A stretch of 64,000 bases of DNA from Massilia sp. YIM B02763 (GCF_030412015.1 NZ_JASNRD010000004.1:268449-332448), one strand, 5' to 3'; counted from the stretch's first letter, positions 17,413 to 26,827 are shown. Notes: a model not told the origin generated them from the sequence alone. Program-made: numbers and translations.

Positions 17413-18120
17413 TCAGGCGCTGGCCTGCCAGGTGATGGCGCCGTTCTCGATGCGGATGTCGCGCACGGCCGGGGCGGCGCGCAGTGCGAATCCCGTCGAC
17501 GCGCCGTTCGGGACGGGACCGCCGCAGAATGCGATTGCCGCTGCGTTGCGATCGTTCGGGACGGGACCGCCGCAGAACGCCAGCGCCGCCGCCTTGCGAT
17601 CGTTCGGGACGGGACCGCCGCAGAACGCCACCGCCGCTGCCTTGCGATCGTTCGGAACGGGACCGCCGCAGAACGACAGCGCCACCGCCTCCCCGTTCGG
17701 AACCGGGCCGCCGCAGAACGCCGTCTTCGCGCGCATGGCCGGATAGGCTTCGCCGAACGTCGCTTCGTACAGGGTACGCATGCGTTCGCCGCTGTCGAGG
17801 CGGAACTGCGCGTCGTCGCCGCCGCGCATGCCCACGTACGGGTAATGGTGCAGGAAGTAGCCGAAGACCTGTTCGCAATCCTGGGCGTACTTCATCGTGT
17901 CGAGGATGTGGTAGTGCCAGAAGGTATCGACGTCGGCCAGTGGCGCCGTCTCCTCATGCGGATACAGCTTCATCAGGCACAGGAAACGCCGGTATTCCTT
18001 TTCGACGGCATCCGCCTTCTCCCGGCTCCAGCCTTCGCCCGATGCGACATGCATCAGCTTGGCCTTGATCGGTTCCAGGTCGAGTTCCATTACCGCGGTC
18101 AGCGAAATGTTGGCTTTCAT
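17413..18120 (-). CDS. WHxH (glycine-rich-domain-like) protein with five C-terminal FCGGPVPN repeats
   Basis: 235 residues. Residues about 5-130 form a helical domain with YRRFLCLMKLYP, DVDTFWHYHILDT, YAQDCEQVFG and LHHYPYVGMRG; this fits the DUF1399/glycine-rich-domain-like family with its conserved WHxHILDT motif. After this come five copies of FCGGPVPN separated by 7-8 residues of small and charged amino acids (NDRKAAA type), then a 30-residue tail. Each repeat has one Cys, so the tail could bind metal, form disulphides or be modified. ATG 18120 is preferred because GAGG lies 6 bases upstream; two earlier ATG codons are in frame. There is no maturation enzyme nearby. The function is unknown. 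Confidence 0.8.
   Translation of the reverse strand: MKANISLTAVMELDLEPIKAKLMHVASGEGWSREKADAVEKEYRRFLCLMKLYPHEETAPLADVDTFWHYHILDTMKYAQDCEQVFGYFLHHYPYVGMRGGDDAQFRLDSGERMRTLYEATFGEAYPAMRAKTAFCGGPVPNGEAVALSFCGGPVPNDRKAAAVAFCGGPVPNDRKAAALAFCGGPVPNDRNAAAIAFCGGPVPNGASTGFALRAAPAVRDIRIENGAITWQASA
17506..17718 (-). repeat. In-frame tandem repeat, five units of 45-48 bp
   Basis: The 24-base core coding FCGGPVPN starts (plus-strand coordinates) at 17506, 17554, 17602, 17650 and 17695. The middle copies are nearly identical across the whole 48 bases, including the spacer, which points to recent unequal duplication. Confidence 0.95.
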
Positions 18121-18318
18121 GGTCATCCTCATCGTAGTGGTGATGTCGTTGTGTACTGCTTCCTAGTGATGGTTGCGGTATTGCGGGTTTCCGACGTATT
18201 CCGCCATTTCCAAGCAGCAAGAATAAAACTTGTCCTTGACCTGCATTACCTGTGCTCAATGTAGTTGAGCCAACTAGTGGAATACTTGCGATTGGTCAAT
18301 ATTCGGGCCCGGACGGTT

Positions 18319-20175
18319 TCAAATCACGGCCGAGCCGGACTTGAACTCGTGTTGCGGATACACCGGCGGCTCGGCCGCGCCGATCACCGGCGCCGACACC
18401 ATCACCGTCGTCCCGCCGTCCGGCTCGCTGAACACGGCGCAGGTGCCGCCCAGGATGACGATGCGTTCCTCGATGCCGACGAGGCCGAAGGAGCCGAACT
18501 TGTTGTGTCCGCCCGGCGGCAGGCCCACGCCGTTGTCCTTGACCGTCAGCGACAGCCAGTCGCCGTTCAGGCGCAACTCGACCCTGACCTCGGTGGCGTT
18601 CGCATGGCGCACGATATTGGTCAGGGATTCCTGCAGGATGCGGAAGAACGCGGTGGCGCAATGGTCGGGCAGGGCGATGTCGCCATGGTCGTCGTGCACC
18701 TCGCAGCGGATGCCGGTGCGGCGCTGGAACTGGTTGACCTGCCATTCCACGGCGGCCGACAGGCCCAGGTCGAGCACGGTAGGGCGCAGGTCGTTGATGA
18801 TCTGGCGCACGCTCTTGATCGTGGTGTCGAGCTGCAGCAGCGTGGCGCGGGCGCGTTTGTGCAGGATGCCGTGCGAGCCCTTGGTGCGCGTGGCCAGCAG
18901 TTCCGTCTCGATGCGCAGCGCCAGCAGGTTCTGGCCGAGGTCGTCGTGGATCTCGCGCGCGATGCGCTTGCGCTCCAATTCCTTGATCTGGTACGCGTGG
19001 TCGGCCAGGCGCCGCAGCTTGTAGTGCGACAGCTGCAGCTTGCTCTGGCTCTCGCGCAGTTCGCTCGTCATTTCGCGGGCCAGCACGAGGGCGGCGCGGC
19101 GCGACGAGGTCAGGATGTACAGGAGCGCATACAGCAGGATCGAGCCGAGGAAGCCGAAGGCCATCATCAGCTTCGGATAGTAGGCGTCGAATTCCGTGTA
19201 CAGCGCCGCCTTGGGCACGCTGTAGACGGTCTTCCACGGGCGGCCGTTGTAGTCCAGCGGCAGCGAGGTCGAGAAGATATCGTCGCCCCGCTCGAGGGCG
19301 GGCCTGGGCGTGGCATTGGTGCCGTGGCTGTCGAACAGCGTCATCGGCGGGGCGTTCATGTGCCAGCCGTCGGCCTCGAGTTTCTGTCCGGTGTCGAGCA
19401 GTGTCATGCGCATGCCGGACAGGGGGATTTCGTCCATGGCGCCATGCAGCAGCTTGGGCAGGCTGAAGGCGATGCCGATCGAGCCGTCGTACGCCGCGCG
19501 GCGCTGCTCGACCGTATCGCGCGGCATCCCATGGCGGTAGACCGGCAGGCGCATGCCGAGGAAGATGTCGTTGGGCCTGGACAGCAGCGGGATCGGCGAG
19601 CCCGTTACCACGATCGTGCCCTCGTCGCGCGACTGCAGCAATTGCGTGCCGAAGTAGGGATTGGCAAGCAGGTCGATGCCGAACAGCCGGGAGTGCCCGG
19701 GATCGGGCTCGTAATAGGTCACGATCAGGTATTCGGACCGGATGCCGGGCGGCGAGATGCCGACGGGCGTTTCGTCGCGGCCCAGGTGGCGGCGAATGTC
19801 GGCCCGCCAGCGCTCCATCAGCGCGGGCCTGTCGCGCTCGGTCACGTGGCGCGCGAAATTGATGTTGTCGACTGCCGGGAAATGCGCGCTCAGCGCCAGG
19901 CCGCGCACGTACTCATGGAATTCGTCGTGGTCGACGTGGCTGGAGCTCTGCAGCACGCTGGCAGTGTTGCGCAGCAGGTCCGTGTACGACTTGATGCGCA
20001 CCTCGATCACGCTTTGCGCATAGCGCGCATGGTTGGCGAAGCGCTCGCGCGCATCGCTCTCGATCGAGCGGTGGGTGAAGATGTACAGCGAACTGCCGAT
20101 CAGCGAGGACAGCAGCGCGCCGATCCAGAACGAGACCTTGGTGATGGAAAAGGCATCCCGCAGCACCGTAGACAT
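18319..20175 (-). CDS. CHASE-domain sensor histidine kinase (HisKA_3 type)
   Basis: 618 residues. A membrane segment lies near residues 14-34, then an extracytoplasmic CHASE domain (HARYAQSVIEVRIKSYTDLL onward), a second membrane segment near 318-340 (MAFGFLGSILLYALLYIL), a coiled linker, the HisKA_3 dimer/phosphorylation box RIAREIHDDLGQN, and an HATPase with DNGVGLPPGG and GLVGIEERI. It senses an outside small molecule and should phosphorylate a LuxR/NarL-type regulator. No response regulator gene is adjacent, so it is an orphan here. Confidence 0.92.
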   Translation of the reverse strand: MSTVLRDAFSITKVSFWIGALLSSLIGSSLYIFTHRSIESDARERFANHARYAQSVIEVRIKSYTDLLRNTASVLQSSSHVDHDEFHEYVRGLALSAHFPAVDNINFARHVTERDRPALMERWRADIRRHLGRDETPVGISPPGIRSEYLIVTYYEPDPGHSRLFGIDLLANPYFGTQLLQSRDEGTIVVTGSPIPLLSRPNDIFLGMRLPVYRHGMPRDTVEQRRAAYDGSIGIAFSLPKLLHGAMDEIPLSGMRMTLLDTGQKLEADGWHMNAPPMTLFDSHGTNATPRPALERGDDIFSTSLPLDYNGRPWKTVYSVPKAALYTEFDAYYPKLMMAFGFLGSILLYALLYILTSSRRAALVLAREMTSELRESQSKLQLSHYKLRRLADHAYQIKELERKRIAREIHDDLGQNLLALRIETELLATRTKGSHGILHKRARATLLQLDTTIKSVRQIINDLRPTVLDLGLSAAVEWQVNQFQRRTGIRCEVHDDHGDIALPDHCATAFFRILQESLTNIVRHANATEVRVELRLNGDWLSLTVKDNGVGLPPGGHNKFGSFGLVGIEERIVILGGTCAVFSEPDGGTTVMVSAPVIGAAEPPVYPQHEFKSGSAVI

Positions 20176-20286
20176 GGCAATCCCCGACGGATGTATTTAT
20201 CCATATCAACTTACTCAAGTTGGATGCGGGGGGGACCTAGCAGATCAGACGGGTTGTGGGGACAAACGGCAGAATATACGCATGTG

Positions 20287-20305
20287 GCCCCTGCGCGGCA
20301 GGGGC
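20287..20305 (-). terminator. Hairpin downstream of glnS
   Basis: GCCCCTGC / GCAGGGGC with a 3-base loop, 30 bases after the glnS stop. There is no clear T-run, so termination is only probable. Confidence 0.4.
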
Positions 20306-20334
20306 GACGGTGGCGGATTGCCCGCCACCTTCAC

Positions 20335-22086
20335 TTACTTGGCCCAGCTGTCCTTGAGCGTGGTGACGCGGTTGAACACCGGCTTGCCCGGCTGGGAATC
20401 GACGCGGTCGGCGACGAAATAGCCGTGGCGCTCGAACTGGAAGCGCTGGTCGGCCACGGCGTCCTTCAGGCCCGGCTCCAGGTAGGCCGTGACGGTTTCC
20501 AGCGCGTTCGGGTTCAGCACCGACTTGAAGTCGCGCCCGCCCGCATCCGGCTGCGGTTCCGTGAACAGGCGGTCGTACAGGCGTACCTCGGCTTCGAGCG
20601 CGTGCGAGGCGCCGACCCAGGTGATGTTGCCCTTGACCTTGTAGTTGTCGGCGCCCGGCGTGCCCGATTTCGAATCCTCGAAATAGTTCACGTGGACGGC
20701 CGTCACGTTGCCGTTCTCGTCCTTGTCGAAGCCCGTGCACTCGACCACGAAGCCGTACTTCAGGCGCACGCGCGCGCCCGGCTTGTCGGCCGTGGGCGGG
20801 GTGAAGCGGTGGTAGCCCTTGGTCGGCACTTCCATGAAGTCTTCCTGCTCGATCCACAATTCCTTCGTGAACGGGAAGGAGCGGGTGCCCCATTCCGGAT
20901 GGTGCGGGTGGACCGGCGCGCTGCACTCGACGACTTCGCCTTCCGGGAAGTTGTCGACGATCAGCTTGAGCGGACGCAGCACGGCGATCGCGCGCGGTGC
21001 CTTCGGATCGAGGTCGTCGCGCAGCGCGCCTTCCAGCGTGCTCATGTCGATCCAGCCGTCGACCTTGGACACGCCGATGCGCTCGCAGAACAGCTGGATC
21101 GATTCCGGCGTGTAGCCGCGGCGGCGCAGGCCGACGATGGTGGGCATGCGCGGGTCGTCCCAGCCCGTGACGATGTGCTCGTCGACCAGCTGGCGCAGCT
21201 TGCGCTTGGAGGTGACGACGTAGGTCAGGTTCAGGCGCGAGAATTCGTACTGGCGCGGTACCGGGCGGGTGAAGAAGCCGCCGTCGGCCAGCGTGTCCAC
21301 GAGCCAGTCGTAGAACGGGCGGTGGTCGGTGAATTCCAGCGTGCACAGCGAATGCGTGATGTCTTCCAGCGCATCCGAGATCGGGTGCGTGTAGTCGTAC
21401 ATCGGGTAGATGCACCATGTGTCGCCGGTGCGGTGGTGGTGCGCATGGCGGATGCGGTACAGGGCCGGGTCGCGGTTCGTCATGATGGGCGAGGCCATCG
21501 CGTCCTCGCTCATCTTGGCGCGCAGGATGTGTTCGCCGTCCTTGTACTTGCCGGCCTTCATGTCGCGGAACAGTTGCAGCGATTCTTCCACCGGGCGGTT
21601 GCGGAACGGCGAGTTGGTGCCCGGCGTGCCGAAGTTGCCGCGGTTCTTCGCCATGTCCTCGGCGCTCTGGCTGTCGACGTAGGCCTTGCCTTCCTTGATC
21701 AGGTACTCGGCCATCTCGTACAGCTTGTCGAAATAGTCGCTGGCGTAGTGCAGGTATTCCTGGCCGCCCTGTTCCCAGGAGAAGCCCAGCCACTTGACGC
21801 TGTCCATGATGGTGTCGACATATTCCTGGTCTTCCTTCTCGGGATTGGTATCGTCGAAGCGCAGGTGGCAGCGGCCGGCGTAGTCGCGCGCCAGGCCGAA
21901 GTTCAGGCAGATCGATTTGGCATGGCCCACGTGCAGGTAGCCGTTCGGCTCCGGCGGGAAGCGCGTGATGACCGGGGGCATGCCTGCGCGGGCATGGGTG
22001 CCCGCCGCGAGATCGGATTCGACGATCGCGCGTACGAAATTCGACGACGGCGCAGGTGCCGCCGCGGAGTTCTTGTCGTTGCTCAT
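20335..22086 (-). CDS. glnS: Glutamine-tRNA ligase
   Basis: 583 residues, full length. It charges tRNA-Gln with glutamine. The class I signature RFPPEPNGYLHVGHAKS lies near residues 45-62, and VTSKRKL in the middle is the KMSKS equivalent. The catalytic core includes LRFDDTNPEKE and the C-terminal anticodon-binding barrels are present (the motif YFVADR near the end). A non-conserved N-terminal tail of about 35 residues, rich in Ala/Pro/Ser, precedes the core. It is a single-gene unit. Confidence 0.97.
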   Translation of the reverse strand: MSNDKNSAAAPAPSSNFVRAIVESDLAAGTHARAGMPPVITRFPPEPNGYLHVGHAKSICLNFGLARDYAGRCHLRFDDTNPEKEDQEYVDTIMDSVKWLGFSWEQGGQEYLHYASDYFDKLYEMAEYLIKEGKAYVDSQSAEDMAKNRGNFGTPGTNSPFRNRPVEESLQLFRDMKAGKYKDGEHILRAKMSEDAMASPIMTNRDPALYRIRHAHHHRTGDTWCIYPMYDYTHPISDALEDITHSLCTLEFTDHRPFYDWLVDTLADGGFFTRPVPRQYEFSRLNLTYVVTSKRKLRQLVDEHIVTGWDDPRMPTIVGLRRRGYTPESIQLFCERIGVSKVDGWIDMSTLEGALRDDLDPKAPRAIAVLRPLKLIVDNFPEGEVVECSAPVHPHHPEWGTRSFPFTKELWIEQEDFMEVPTKGYHRFTPPTADKPGARVRLKYGFVVECTGFDKDENGNVTAVHVNYFEDSKSGTPGADNYKVKGNITWVGASHALEAEVRLYDRLFTEPQPDAGGRDFKSVLNPNALETVTAYLEPGLKDAVADQRFQFERHGYFVADRVDSQPGKPVFNRVTTLKDSWAK

Positions 22087-22312
22087 GGAAACTAGTTCTG
22101 GATAGGTAATATCCAGGCATTTTACCGTAGATGCACGGGACCGGGCCGCCTATGTGGGCAAGCGCACGGTTTGGCGCGCCACCCAGGATGGATACTGGAC
22201 GCGCCCCGTCTTCCGGCAGGCGCGAGCGGCCATGGCGAACCTGTCAAGATGGCGCTTTCTATAGCATAATCTCGGATTGACATTTTTTTTCGGCACAGCC
22301 GGAGAGTTCCAA

Positions 22313-22603
22313 GTGGAAAATCTATACGCGATCCTCGGCGTCGCGCCGAACGCCACCGACGACGACATCAAGAAGGTATATCGCTCGCTGGCGATGCGCT
22401 ACCACCCGGACCGCAACCAGGCGCCGGGCGCGGAAGCACGCTTCAAGGCCGTCACCAAGGCCTACGAGGTGCTGTCCGATCCGGCCAGGCGGGCCGAATA
22501 CGACCAGAGCGTGAACCACCGCATCGTGCTCGACGCCGAGGCGGAAGCATTCGAGCTGTGGCGCTCCTTGTTCGCGCTGAACGGCGTGACGATTGCCGCT
22601 TGA
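22313..22603 (+). CDS. J-domain protein (DnaJ-like co-chaperone)
   Basis: 96 residues from GTG 22313; GGAGAG lies 7 bases upstream. Residues 1-65 are a complete J domain: [22 protein letters not shown], then YHPDRN with the HPD triad that stimulates DnaK ATPase, and [15 protein letters not shown] short tail of 30 residues replaces the Gly/Phe and zinc regions of DnaJ. It heads a run of four co-directional genes; the next starts 52 bases later. It may bring DnaK to the products of that run. Confidence 0.88.
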   Translation: MENLYAILGVAPNATDDDIKKVYRSLAMRYHPDRNQAPGAEARFKAVTKAYEVLSDPARRAEYDQSVNHRIVLDAEAEAFELWRSLFALNGVTIAA

Positions 22604-22655
22604 CCGCGCAGGCCCACCCGCGCCCCCCAAGACATCAACAGAATACGAGTCGAAC

Positions 22656-23180
22656 ATGAAAAAAGTACATCCGGAATTCGCTTTCCAGTCGCGCGAACTG
22701 GAAGGCCAGATCGAAGGCACGCTGGGCGATCCGCCCAACCGCAAGAACTACGACACGATGGTGCAGGCCCTCGTGTCCGAGTACGCCAGCGGCGACGGCC
22801 TGGACGACGTCAACATGATGGCGTTCGCCCTGGTCGACCGCATCCGCTTCACCGACCCCAAGGGCCTCATCCGCGAAGCCTACGACTACGAGGGCGGCGA
22901 TCCGGCCCACGTATTCTCGATGGCCAATTGCGACGGCGACGAGGAAGGCAAGGCCATGTACGAGGCGATCTGCGCCAACCACCCGGAGATGGCGCGCCAG
23001 GCCATCGTCACCGCCTTCCTGTACAAGAATCCGGCGCGCTGGGAAGACGACGACCAGTCGCTCGACCAGCTGGCGCGCGACGACGAGGGTGACGACGACG
23101 AGCTGGACGAAACCGCGGCCGGCGCCGCCGGCGACGACTTCGTCGGCCTGTTCGACCAGGATGGAGGCGAGCGCGAATGA
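22656..23180 (+). CDS. Acidic hypothetical protein, first of three coupled unknown genes
   Basis: 174 residues from ATG 22656. The body is helical with a motif FAFQSRELEGQIEG near the start and YEAICANHPEMARQAI in the middle; the last 35 residues are almost all Asp/Glu/Gly/Ala. No family recognised. Its stop overlaps the next start (ATGA), so translation is coupled. The J-domain gene lies just upstream. Confidence 0.7.
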   Translation: MKKVHPEFAFQSRELEGQIEGTLGDPPNRKNYDTMVQALVSEYASGDGLDDVNMMAFALVDRIRFTDPKGLIREAYDYEGGDPAHVFSMANCDGDEEGKAMYEAICANHPEMARQAIVTAFLYKNPARWEDDDQSLDQLARDDEGDDDELDETAAGAAGDDFVGLFDQDGGERE

Positions 23181-23959
23181 GCGACGAGAACAAATCCAAC
23201 CTGCCGGCGCTGACCAGGCAGGTCGGCGACCTGGTGCTGGCCGGTTCGCTGCAGCACGCCGAGGAAGCGCTGTCGCAGGCGGCCGACGAGCATGGCGACT
23301 ACGCCGTGGCCGAGGTGCTGTCGACGCTGCCGCCGCAGGTCACCGCGCTGCACCTGGCCGGCTTCGACGGCGCCAAGACCTCGCTGGCGACGCTGCTGGT
23401 GCCGCCCAAGGCCTGGGCCGAGAGCCTGGCCTACCTGGCCGCGACCTGGCCGGACGACATGATCGAGGACGATCCCGAGCGCATCGCCGAGGGCCTGTTC
23501 AACCACCTGCACGGCGTCGTCTACGCGACCGACGACGAGGACCGCCGCCACGAACTGCTGAGCGAAGCGTCGGCCACCGACTACGGCGCGACCGCGTTCG
23601 CCATCGTGTGGTCGCTGGCGCCGCGCGAGATCCTCGAGGTGGCCGGCGAGATCAACAACCGCGGCCCGCACATCAACGTGCACACGACGTCCGACAGCGA
23701 CATCGTGCCGCTGGCCGTCGACCTGGCCAAGGCCAGCGAGGATGGCTGGCAGCGTTCGCTGCTCGAGCTGTTCCCGGAATACCGCAACACGGCCGACCTG
23801 GCCGACGTCGAGCTGCCGGACGACCCGGACGAGGAGCCTGAATTCCAGCAGCGCACGACGCGCGAACTGCTGTACCGCCTGCGCAAGCAGGTGCCGTCCG
23901 TGCGCAGCCAGCCGCGCCGCAGCGGCCGCCGCAGCATGGGTACGGACATCTTCTCGTGA
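23177..23959 (+). CDS. Hypothetical protein, second of the coupled set
   Basis: 260 residues. It looks like an all-helical, possibly repeat-like protein: LPALTRQVGDLVLAGSL, HAEEALSQAADEHGDYAVAEVL and LLELFPEYRNTADLADVELP. The C-terminal 30 residues are strongly basic (Arg-rich: RSQPRRSGRRS). The acidic tail of the preceding protein and this basic tail could contact each other. ATG 23177 overlaps the previous stop by 4 bases, and the next start overlaps this stop. No family recognised. Confidence 0.7.
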   Translation: MSDENKSNLPALTRQVGDLVLAGSLQHAEEALSQAADEHGDYAVAEVLSTLPPQVTALHLAGFDGAKTSLATLLVPPKAWAESLAYLAATWPDDMIEDDPERIAEGLFNHLHGVVYATDDEDRRHELLSEASATDYGATAFAIVWSLAPREILEVAGEINNRGPHINVHTTSDSDIVPLAVDLAKASEDGWQRSLLELFPEYRNTADLADVELPDDPDEEPEFQQRTTRELLYRLRKQVPSVRSQPRRSGRRSMGTDIFS

Positions 23960-24858
23960 GCGGGGTAGAAGCACGCATGCTGCCAGCCATCGTCATAGAG
24001 AAACTGCCGCGCCTGGTGCGCGCGATCCGCCTGATCCCGGGCCGGGCCAGCGCCGACGAGGCGGCGGGCCTGGCCGACGAGCTGGCGGGCATTACCGCCA
24101 TGGTCGCGGAAAAATTCACCAACGACCGCACGGCCGAGGGCATCGGCCGCGCCCAGCTGCTCACCATCGGCTGCGTGTCGCTGGGCCTGGAAGACCTGGT
24201 CGGCGACGAGCCGGACGACGTGGGCGACGAAGCCGCCGTCGGCGTGCTGGTGAGCGAGGGTGCGGAGCTCGTGTTCCAGGCGGGCTTCCGCATGATCCGC
24301 GAACTGGCCGCGCTGCCGGAAGACACGCTGCTGGGCGAATTCGACAACGACCCCGTGTACGCGCAGCGCCGCCTGAAGGAGCTGTTCGTCGACATCTGCA
24401 CGGCCGACCCGGGCGAGACCTGGACCGGCCACCAGCGCTACCTGGGCCAGCTCAAGCAGCGCCAGGAAACCCAGGCCGTCGTGCGCACGGCACAGTGGCT
24501 GCGCCGCCACCACTGGGAAGGCGCAGTCAAGGATCCGGACCTGAACGCCGAGGGCGTGATCGCGCTGGCGATCGTGTTCGGCATCGACGGCAGCGGCCGC
24601 ATCGTGGCGCGCACGGGGCAGAAGGAGTTCGAGCGCTTCGTGAACGCGGTACGCAAGGAACAACCGGACTTCCAGGCCGGCTGGGCCAAGCTGCTGGAGA
24701 ACATCCCGGCGCCGCACCAGGCCATCATCGCCAAGCGCATCGAGGCCTACCGCGACAGCACCTTCCTGAAGAACATCGCGGGCAAGGTGCCGCTGGCGCA
24801 GCTGTTCGTCGAGCTGGAAAACTACGCGGGTTCCGAGATCGACGCCGAGTATCCGTAG
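23956..24858 (+). CDS. Hypothetical protein, third of the coupled set
   Basis: 300 residues starting at GTG 23956, which overlaps the preceding stop (GTGA). It is helical, with LPRLVRAIRLIPGRASADEAAGL near the start, GDEPDDVGDEAAVG, and LKQRQETQAVVRTAQWLRRHHWEG in the middle. It has no membrane segment or signal peptide and no recognised domain. All three coupled proteins are soluble and of similar style, which suggests one cytoplasmic complex. Confidence 0.7.
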   Translation: MSGVEARMLPAIVIEKLPRLVRAIRLIPGRASADEAAGLADELAGITAMVAEKFTNDRTAEGIGRAQLLTIGCVSLGLEDLVGDEPDDVGDEAAVGVLVSEGAELVFQAGFRMIRELAALPEDTLLGEFDNDPVYAQRRLKELFVDICTADPGETWTGHQRYLGQLKQRQETQAVVRTAQWLRRHHWEGAVKDPDLNAEGVIALAIVFGIDGSGRIVARTGQKEFERFVNAVRKEQPDFQAGWAKLLENIPAPHQAIIAKRIEAYRDSTFLKNIAGKVPLAQLFVELENYAGSEIDAEYP

Positions 24859-24966
24859 TCGAGGGCGTTCGGTGGGCGCCACGTGCCCACCATGACCATC
24901 TCCACGTATGGACATGGCCGTTCCCGTTTGGGGCTATGATTGCCCGTAAAAACAGGATCCATTTGC

Positions 24967-26193
24967 ATGTCCCATCCCCCCATCACCACCGGCAGCGCCG
25001 AATTCAAGCGCATCAACCGCGCCATGGTCTTCGGCGGCTTTTCCACCTTCGCCCTGCTGTACTGCGTGCAGCCCCTGATGCCGCTGCTGGCGCGCGATTT
25101 CGCGCTCACGCCGGCGCAGAGCAGCCTCGCGCTGTCCGTCGCCACCGCCGCGCTGGCCGTCTCGCTGCTCGTGTCCAGCGTGCTGTCCGAGCGCCATGGC
25201 AGGAAGCCCCTGATGGCCGGCTCGATGTTCGCCGGCGGGGTGCTCACGCTGCTGGCCGCGTTCGCCCACAGCTATCCGCAATTGCTCGCGCTGCGCGCGC
25301 TGCTGGGCCTGCTGCTGGGCGGGATGCCGGCGCTGGCGATGGCCTACCTGAGCGAAGAGATCGACGGGCCGTCGCTGGGCCATTCGATGGGCCTGTACAT
25401 CGGCGGCAGCGCGTTCGGCGGCATGGCCGGCCGCGTGCTGTCGTCCTTCATCAGCGATTTCTACGACTGGCGCATCGCCATGGGCGTGATGGGCGTGGCG
25501 GGCCTGTACGCCGCGTTCGAATTCAACCGCAGCCTGCCGGCCTCGCGCCGCTTCCGGCAGGGGCAGGGCGGCTTCGCGGCCCTGTTCCACGGCACCGTCA
25601 GGCACCTGCGCGACGAAGGCCTGCCCTGGTTGTTCTGCCTGTCCTTCCTGCTGATGGGCGCTTTCGTCAGCATGTACAACTACATCGGCTACCGCCTGCT
25701 GGCGCCGCCGTACGCGCTGCGCCAGAGCGCCGTCGGCGCCTTGTCGGTGCTGTACCTGCTGGGCATCTTCAGTTCCGTCTGGGCCGGCAAGCTGGCCGAC
25801 CGCCTGGGACGGCGCAACGTGCTGTGGCTGGTGATGGGCATCATGCTGGCCGGCCTGTTGCTGACGCTGGCCGCGCCGCTGGCCTTCGTCGTCGTCGGCA
25901 TGGGCCTGTTCACCTTCGGCTTCTTCGCCTCGCACTCGGTGGCCAGCAGCTGGGTCGGGCGGCGCGCGCGGCCGCCGCAGGCGCTGGCCTCGGCCCTGTA
26001 CCTGTTCTTCTACTACCTGGGTTCCAGCGTGGTCGGCTGGCTCGCCGGCATCCTGTGGGCGCACGGCGGCTGGGCCGGCGTCGTCACGCTGCTGGGCGCG
26101 ATCCTGGCGGCGGCGGTCGGCGTGGCGCTGCGCCTGCGCGGCCTCGCGCCGCTGGCGCCGCTGCCCGCCACGCCTGTTTCCGAGGCGCAATAA
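24967..26193 (+). CDS. MFS transporter, YnfM-like
   Basis: 408 residues with about 12 membrane segments. The loop LSERHGRKPLM between helices 2 and 3 and LADRLGRRNVL in the second half are the paired MFS signature. The start MVFGGFSTFALLYCVQPLMPLLARDF and the overall pattern match the YnfM/arabinose-efflux-like group, which export drugs or metabolites. ATG 24967 is preferred; the frame extends 9 codons upstream without a better site. Substrate unknown. Confidence 0.87.
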   Translation: MSHPPITTGSAEFKRINRAMVFGGFSTFALLYCVQPLMPLLARDFALTPAQSSLALSVATAALAVSLLVSSVLSERHGRKPLMAGSMFAGGVLTLLAAFAHSYPQLLALRALLGLLLGGMPALAMAYLSEEIDGPSLGHSMGLYIGGSAFGGMAGRVLSSFISDFYDWRIAMGVMGVAGLYAAFEFNRSLPASRRFRQGQGGFAALFHGTVRHLRDEGLPWLFCLSFLLMGAFVSMYNYIGYRLLAPPYALRQSAVGALSVLYLLGIFSSVWAGKLADRLGRRNVLWLVMGIMLAGLLLTLAAPLAFVVVGMGLFTFGFFASHSVASSWVGRRARPPQALASALYLFFYYLGSSVVGWLAGILWAHGGWAGVVTLLGAILAAAVGVALRLRGLAPLAPLPATPVSEAQ

Positions 26194-26353
26194 GAAATCA
26201 AATCCGGTAAATATGGTGGCAGTTTATTGCTGAGTTTTCCTGCTCTTCAGTATGTTTCGTGCGCCGGTTTTGCTGTGAAAAGCTTAATGTGACGATTCCA
26301 GGCCCGCACTCCAGGCAGTGCGGACATACACCATCAATGCGAAGGAGTACGTC

Positions 26354-26671
26354 ATGTTGCAAGCAAACGAAATCCAGCAGCGATTCACTCATATTCAGCA
26401 AACCATCGGCGAAGCGCAGCAGGCGCTGGGCGACGCCCCGGACGAAATCCGCGACTGCATCGAGAAGCTGTCGCGCGAGGCGCAGCAGGCCCAGGACGTG
26501 ATGCAGTCGAACGACCAGCAGCGCGTGATCGAATGCGTCGACCGCCTGGAAGACATGGGCGACGAAGCCAAGCGCATCAGCCGCTCGCTGCCGCAGATGC
26601 CGGCGCACCTGGAAGCCGCGGTGACCCGCGTGCACGCGGAGTTGTCGGACTTGAAGCACAAGCTGCACTAA
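26354..26671 (+). CDS. Small helical hypothetical protein
   Basis: 105 residues from ATG 26354, with AAGGAGT 8 bases upstream, a very good site. It is almost entirely Gln/Glu/Ala-rich helix with coiled-coil character (FTHIQQTIGEAQQAL, EKLSREAQQAQDVM, VHAELSDLKHKL). It has one Cys pair region (DCIEK, ECVDR). The role is unknown; such proteins are often stress or surface-associated in this group. Confidence 0.7.
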   Translation: MLQANEIQQRFTHIQQTIGEAQQALGDAPDEIRDCIEKLSREAQQAQDVMQSNDQQRVIECVDRLEDMGDEAKRISRSLPQMPAHLEAAVTRVHAELSDLKHKLH

Positions 26672-26724
26672 GCGTGCGCTAAACGTGCACTAAGCGGCGC
26701 GCTACAGTAAGCCGGGAAGAAAAG

Positions 26725-26812
26725 CGTCGTCCCTGCGAAGGCAGGGACCCAATTTTATGTGCGCAGCGATTGCGCTAGTAGAACTTGGGTCCCTGCCTTC
26801 GCAGGGACGACG
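26725..26812. repeat. GTCCCTGC-type palindromic repeat, copy 1
   Basis: Two perfect 28-bp arms (26725-26752 and 26785-26812) are exact inverted copies. Each arm is itself a palindrome, GTCCCTGC-GAAG-GCAGGGAC. The loop between them is 32 bases. It sits at the 3' ends of two convergent genes. Confidence 0.9.
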
Positions 26813-26827
26813 TCGTTTGGCAGCGCG

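Noticed and set aside
17506..17718. CRISPR-like array of regular 24-base repeats
   Set aside because: The repeats are in frame inside a protein gene, the spacers are near-identical, and no cas genes are present.
18265..22095. Very long plus-strand open frame of about 1,270 codons
   Set aside because: It is antisense to the sensor kinase and glnS, both with clear motifs. Long antisense frames are expected in high-GC DNA.
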